A stretch of 9,078 bases of DNA from an uncultured Clostridia bacterium (GTDB lineage Bacteria; Bacillota; Clostridia; Peptostreptococcales; Anaerovoracaceae). Of the stretch, positions 6,011-9,078 are shown piece by piece. Where the stretch lies: contig CALDNM010000091.1 in the NCBI GenBank assembly GCA_937915045.1, positions 1 through 9,078 of the forward strand, written 5' to 3'. Under the pieces are notes generated by a model that had not been told where the DNA came from, searched no databases, and saw only the letters and a program-made list of their open reading frames with translations. The stretch's first letter is position 1. Every line of letters starts with the position of its first letter. The translations under genes were made by a program, and so were the position numbers.

Positions 6011-7444
6011 ATGATAGAAAAAGTTAATATGACCATGCTCACCGATTTCTATGAGATCACTATGGCAAATGGTTACTTTGAATCGGGCATGAAGGACGAA
6101 ATCGCGTATTTCGACATGTTCTTCAGGGAAATCCCTGATAAGGGCGGATTCGTTATCATGGCAGGACTCGAGCAGGTCATAAAGTACATGAAGGATCTCG
6201 ATTTTACTGAGGAAGATATAGACTATCTCAGAAGCAAAAAATGCTTCTCCGAGGGATTCCTCGATTATCTCAAGAACTTCAAGTTCTCGTGTGATGTATG
6301 GGCTATCCCGGAAGGAACTCCGGTATTCCCGTATGAACCCCTCATTACGGTCCGAGGACCTGTTATCCAGGCGCAGTTCATGGAGACGATGGTGCTTCTT
6401 CTCATAAATCACCAGAGCCTGATAGCAACCAAGGCAAACAGGATCGTGAGGGCCGCGAAGGGAAGACCGGTCATGGAGTTCGGAACAAGGAGAGCTCACG
6501 GACCTTCAGCCGCTATTTACGGAGCGAGAGCTGCTTACATCGGAGGATGCTGCGGTACAGCATGCACGATCTCGGACAGAGATCTCGGTGTAGTCGGACT
6601 CGGCACTATGGCTCACAGCTGGGTACAGATGTTCCCGTCGGAATATGATGCGTTCAAGGCATACGGCGAGATCTATCCGGACAACTGCGTGCTTCTGATA
6701 GATACTTATAATGTACTTAAAACAGGGCTCCCTTCAGCGATAAAAGTTTTCAAGGAACTCAGGCCAAAGAAAATGGGAGTCAGGATAGACAGCGGAGACG
6801 TCAGCTATCTGACAAAGAAAACAAGAGCGATACTCGACGCGGAGGGGCTGCAGGACTGCAGCATCGTCATATCGAACTCGCTCGATGAATATATAATACA
6901 GGACATCCTTCTTGAGGGAGCGTGCATCGATTCGTTCGGGGTGGGCGAGAGGCTCATAACGGCGAAATCGGATCCGGTATTCGGCGGCGTATATAAACTC
7001 GCGGCGCTCGAAAAGGACGGGGTCATAATTCCTAAGATGAAGATAAGCGAGAACATAGAGAAGATCACAAATCCGGGATTCAAGACGCTCTGCAGACTGT
7101 ACGACAAGGATACGGATCACGCGATCGCCGATGTGATCACGCTTCACGATGAATCTGTACCGGATGGGGACGATTACGGCATATTCGACCCGTCGGCTGT
7201 GTGGAAGAGGAAAAAACTCAATAATTTCTATGCTAAGAATCTGAGAAAACAGATCTTCAAGAACGGAGAACTCGTTTATGATATGCCGACGCTTGAGGAA
7301 ATCAAGAAATACTGTGCTGATCAGGTGAACGGAATGTGGGATGAGATGCTGAGATTTGAAAATCCGCAGACTTACTATGTCGACTTGTCACCGAAGCTAT
7401 GGGATCTTAAGAACCAGCTGCTTCGCGAACACAGCGACATGTGA
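6011..7444 (+). CDS. pncB: Nicotinate phosphoribosyltransferase (NAPRTase)
   Basis: The enzyme makes nicotinate mononucleotide from nicotinate and PRPP, coupled to ATP hydrolysis. It is the entry step of the Preiss-Handler NAD salvage route in the cytosol. I chose the ATG at 6011 (477 residues), because GGAGG at 5996-6000 lies 10 nt upstream and the protein then begins MIEKVNMTMLTDFYEITMA, matching the usual N-terminus. Visible family features, numbered from this start: TDFYEITMANGYF (11-23); the FGTRRAHGP motif (157-165); GTMAHSWVQ (198-206), whose His202 I infer to be the histidine phosphorylated by ATP; LLIDTYNV (228-235); RIDSGD (258-263), at the substrate/phosphate pocket; and SFGVGERL (308-315). 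The length fits Firmicutes NAPRTases (about 480-490). It lies 70 bp after uvrA on the same strand. A close relative, nicotinamide phosphoribosyltransferase, is unlikely given these motifs. Confidence 0.95.
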   Translation: MIEKVNMTMLTDFYEITMANGYFESGMKDEIAYFDMFFREIPDKGGFVIMAGLEQVIKYMKDLDFTEEDIDYLRSKKCFSEGFLDYLKNFKFSCDVWAIPEGTPVFPYEPLITVRGPVIQAQFMETMVLLLINHQSLIATKANRIVRAAKGRPVMEFGTRRAHGPSAAIYGARAAYIGGCCGTACTISDRDLGVVGLGTMAHSWVQMFPSEYDAFKAYGEIYPDNCVLLIDTYNVLKTGLPSAIKVFKELRPKKMGVRIDSGDVSYLTKKTRAILDAEGLQDCSIVISNSLDEYIIQDILLEGACIDSFGVGERLITAKSDPVFGGVYKLAALEKDGVIIPKMKISENIEKITNPGFKTLCRLYDKDTDHAIADVITLHDESVPDGDDYGIFDPSAVWKRKKLNNFYAKNLRKQIFKNGELVYDMPTLEEIKKYCADQVNGMWDEMLRFENPQTYYVDLSPKLWDLKNQLLREHSDM

Positions 7445-7448
7445 CATG

Positions 7449-7477
7449 TGGATCCCGAAAGGGAGGGGCATGATCCA
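7449..7477 (+). promoter_or_regulatory. Inverted repeat enclosing the ribosome-binding site of the protease gene
   Basis: TGGATC (7449-7454) and GATCCA (7472-7477) are perfect inverted repeats, extendable by two G-U pairs. The loop holds the Shine-Dalgarno GGGAGGGG (7461-7468), and the A of the ATG is the last base of the right arm. A competing smaller hairpin, TCCC (7453-7456) with GGGA (7461-7464) closed by a GAAA tetraloop, would bury part of the Shine-Dalgarno. Either fold could affect translation initiation. Function is inferred from structure alone. Confidence 0.3.
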
Positions 7478-9078
7478 TGACACACAATAAGACAAAAATT
7501 AAAAGAAGACGGATACTGGCTGTCCTGACCGCGGCTGCAGTGGCTCTTTCGATGAGTTTCTGCGTCCTGCCGCAGGCGGGAGACGTGTATGCGTCTTCTT
7601 CTGTTTCCGTGACTGACGCCGCGGGAACGACGCGAGAATCGACCGGCGATATGATCGTCATGTTCAAGAAAGACGTGAGCAGCAAAAGCGAGGCTAAGAA
7701 GATCGTCAAGAGCAGCAGTGATACCTGCAGGCAGGTCAGAAAACTCGGGAGCGACAACTATATAGCGGTCGTGAAACCGGGAAGCGGCAGATCGTTCAGT
7801 GAAGCGAAGGCAGATTACAAAAGCGACAGCAGCGTCAAAGCCGTTTACAGGAACTATAAATACAAGATCTCTTCTGTGACAAACGACCAGGCCTTCACGA
7901 ATTCCATTACGAATTATACGAAGTACATCAACGCGACGAACACGTCATCGGCGTGGAAACTTCTCAAGAGCAAGTACAGCGGAAAATCGAAAGTCAAAGT
8001 CGCGGTCGTCGATACCGGCGCGAACCTTTCGCATGAAGATCTCGGCAGCGTGGATAAAGATCTGTCAGTGGATATCGATTATTACGGCAATACTTCTTCT
8101 CTTACTGCAGACGCGGATACTGAAGTCGGTCACGGCACGCACGTCACCGGGATCATCGGAGCGACGGCGAACAACGGAGTCGGGCTCGCGGGAGTAGGGA
8201 GCGGCGGAGATAACAGCCTGCTCGATCTCTTCGTGATAGGGGCTTCTGATGACGGGATGTACTTCTATACAAACACCCTGGTGTACGCGCTCGACTACGC
8301 ATATGAAAATGGGGCTAAGGTAGTGAATATGAGTCTCGGCGGGGAAGGCGAAGATGAAGCGCTCGATTACGCGGTGGACTATCTGACTGAACACGGGACG
8401 CTTGTAGTGTGCGCCGCCGGCAACAGCAACACGACTGCGACGATCACACTGGGAGATATTGACGGCGCGCTCGAAGTCATCGCGCTCAATGACGCTAATA
8501 AGAGAGCGTATTTTTCGAATTACGGATCGAAAAAAGACATCTCCGCTCTGGGGAACAGCATATACAGCTGTTACTTCTCGAATGACGCGAATTCGAATTA
8601 CACGAATTACATATCTTACTCCGGGACATCGATGGCAACGCCTATTGTCACCGCTATAGCCGCGATGGTCATCTATTCGCATCCTGATCTGACACCGGCG
8701 GATGTTATAAAAGATATCGAAGCGACGGCTACGGATCTTGGATCGTCGGGATTTGACGACAGCACGGCTTATGGGCTCATCAACGCGTATAAGGCGATAA
8801 GAGCGATCACGCTGACGACGCCGACGATAACTGTGAAGGCGGGAAAGAAGAAAGAAACGGTCAAATGGTCGAAGATCGCGTACGCGTCGGGATACCGGAT
8901 ATACCGGGCGACGTCTAAAAACGGAACATATACATTTGTCAAGACGCGCGGAAGCACGAAGACATCATGGACTGATACGGGGCTCAAGGCGAATAAGAGG
9001 TATTACTATAAAATAAGAGCGTACAGGGCCCTCTCATCCGCGAAGGTGTTCAGTTCGTACGCCGCGAGGAAATCAGCT
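7477..9078 (+). CDS. Secreted subtilisin-like serine protease (S8) with I9 propeptide and Fn3-like domain; open at right edge
   Basis: The frame is open for 534 codons to the window end, so the C-terminus is missing. The ATG at 7477 follows GGGAGGGG by 8 nt; an ATG at 7470 is in another frame and stops at once. A basic N-terminus and hydrophobic core (KIKRRRILAVLTAAAVALSM) form a signal peptide, probably cleaved after VYA (residue 39). Residues about 57-131 look like an inhibitor-I9 propeptide (MIVMFKKDV, VKAVYRNYKYKI), which folds and inhibits the enzyme until removed. The S8 catalytic residues are all present: Asp179 in VVDTGANLSHEDL, His219 in GHGTHVTG, oxyanion Asn316 in AAGNSN, and Ser385 in GTSMATP. 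The usual PHVAG after the serine reads PIVTA. Residues about 447-533 form an Fn3-like repeat (GYRIYRATSKNGTY, RYYYKIRAYR) of a type common in clostridial surface proteins. An extracellular or wall-associated protease is the clear call; the substrate is unknown. It starts 32 bp after pncB with no terminator between. Confidence 0.93.
   Translation, partial: MTHNKTKIKRRRILAVLTAAAVALSMSFCVLPQAGDVYASSSVSVTDAAGTTRESTGDMIVMFKKDVSSKSEAKKIVKSSSDTCRQVRKLGSDNYIAVVKPGSGRSFSEAKADYKSDSSVKAVYRNYKYKISSVTNDQAFTNSITNYTKYINATNTSSAWKLLKSKYSGKSKVKVAVVDTGANLSHEDLGSVDKDLSVDIDYYGNTSSLTADADTEVGHGTHVTGIIGATANNGVGLAGVGSGGDNSLLDLFVIGASDDGMYFYTNTLVYALDYAYENGAKVVNMSLGGEGEDEALDYAVDYLTEHGTLVVCAAGNSNTTATITLGDIDGALEVIALNDANKRAYFSNYGSKKDISALGNSIYSCYFSNDANSNYTNYISYSGTSMATPIVTAIAAMVIYSHPDLTPADVIKDIEATATDLGSSGFDDSTAYGLINAYKAIRAITLTTPTITVKAGKKKETVKWSKIAYASGYRIYRATSKNGTYTFVKTRGSTKTSWTDTGLKANKRYYYKIRAYRALSSAKVFSSYAARKSA

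Noticed and set aside
7470..7490. ATG at 7470 as start of the protease or a leader peptide
   Set aside because: Its frame reaches TAA after six codons and its spacing from the Shine-Dalgarno is too short. The ATG at 7477 gives a clear signal peptide.

Overview
The window looks like chromosomal DNA from a Gram-positive, Firmicutes-type bacterium, most likely an anaerobic clostridium of mid GC content. This rests on the close resemblance of UvrB and UvrA to Bacillus/Clostridium orthologs, a Bacillus-type LexA box, purine-rich Shine-Dalgarno sequences, and a secreted I9-S8 protease followed by a clostridial-style fibronectin type III repeat. The placement is inference. No tRNA, rRNA, CRISPR array, insertion sequence, phage gene or convincing intrinsic terminator was seen.

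Layout. (1) Positions 1-970, minus strand: the N-terminal 323 codons of a PAS-domain sensory protein that runs off the left edge. (2) Positions 971-1116: a 146-bp divergent regulatory region with two good sigma-A-type promoters back to back, an imperfect dyad between them, and a near-consensus LexA (SOS) box inside the rightward promoter. (3) Positions 1117-3087: full-length uvrB, apparently with a leaderless or almost leaderless transcript. (4) Positions 3103-5940: uvrA, complete in one frame from start to stop (945 codon positions) except for one in-frame TGA at codon 360. (5) Positions 6011-7444: pncB-type nicotinate phosphoribosyltransferase. (6) Position 7477 to the right edge: a secreted subtilisin-family protease with propeptide, intact catalytic residues and a C-terminal Fn3-like domain, open at the window end.

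How the genes fit together. uvrB and uvrA encode the damage-recognition part of nucleotide excision repair and are 15 bp apart, so one LexA-controlled operon is the natural reading. pncB (NAD salvage) and the protease follow on the same strand with gaps of 70 and 32 bp and no visible terminator. They may be co-transcribed, although their functions are unrelated to repair. The PAS gene diverges from the repair operon and has its own promoter.

The most notable signal is the uvrA TGA. Everything on both sides of it is conserved and in frame, so it is either a very recent nonsense change, a sequencing or assembly artefact, or a readthrough/split arrangement. The bases around the TGA also spell a perfect TTGACA hexamer with a near-consensus -10 downstream. 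I did not find a clear novel multi-gene system in this window.
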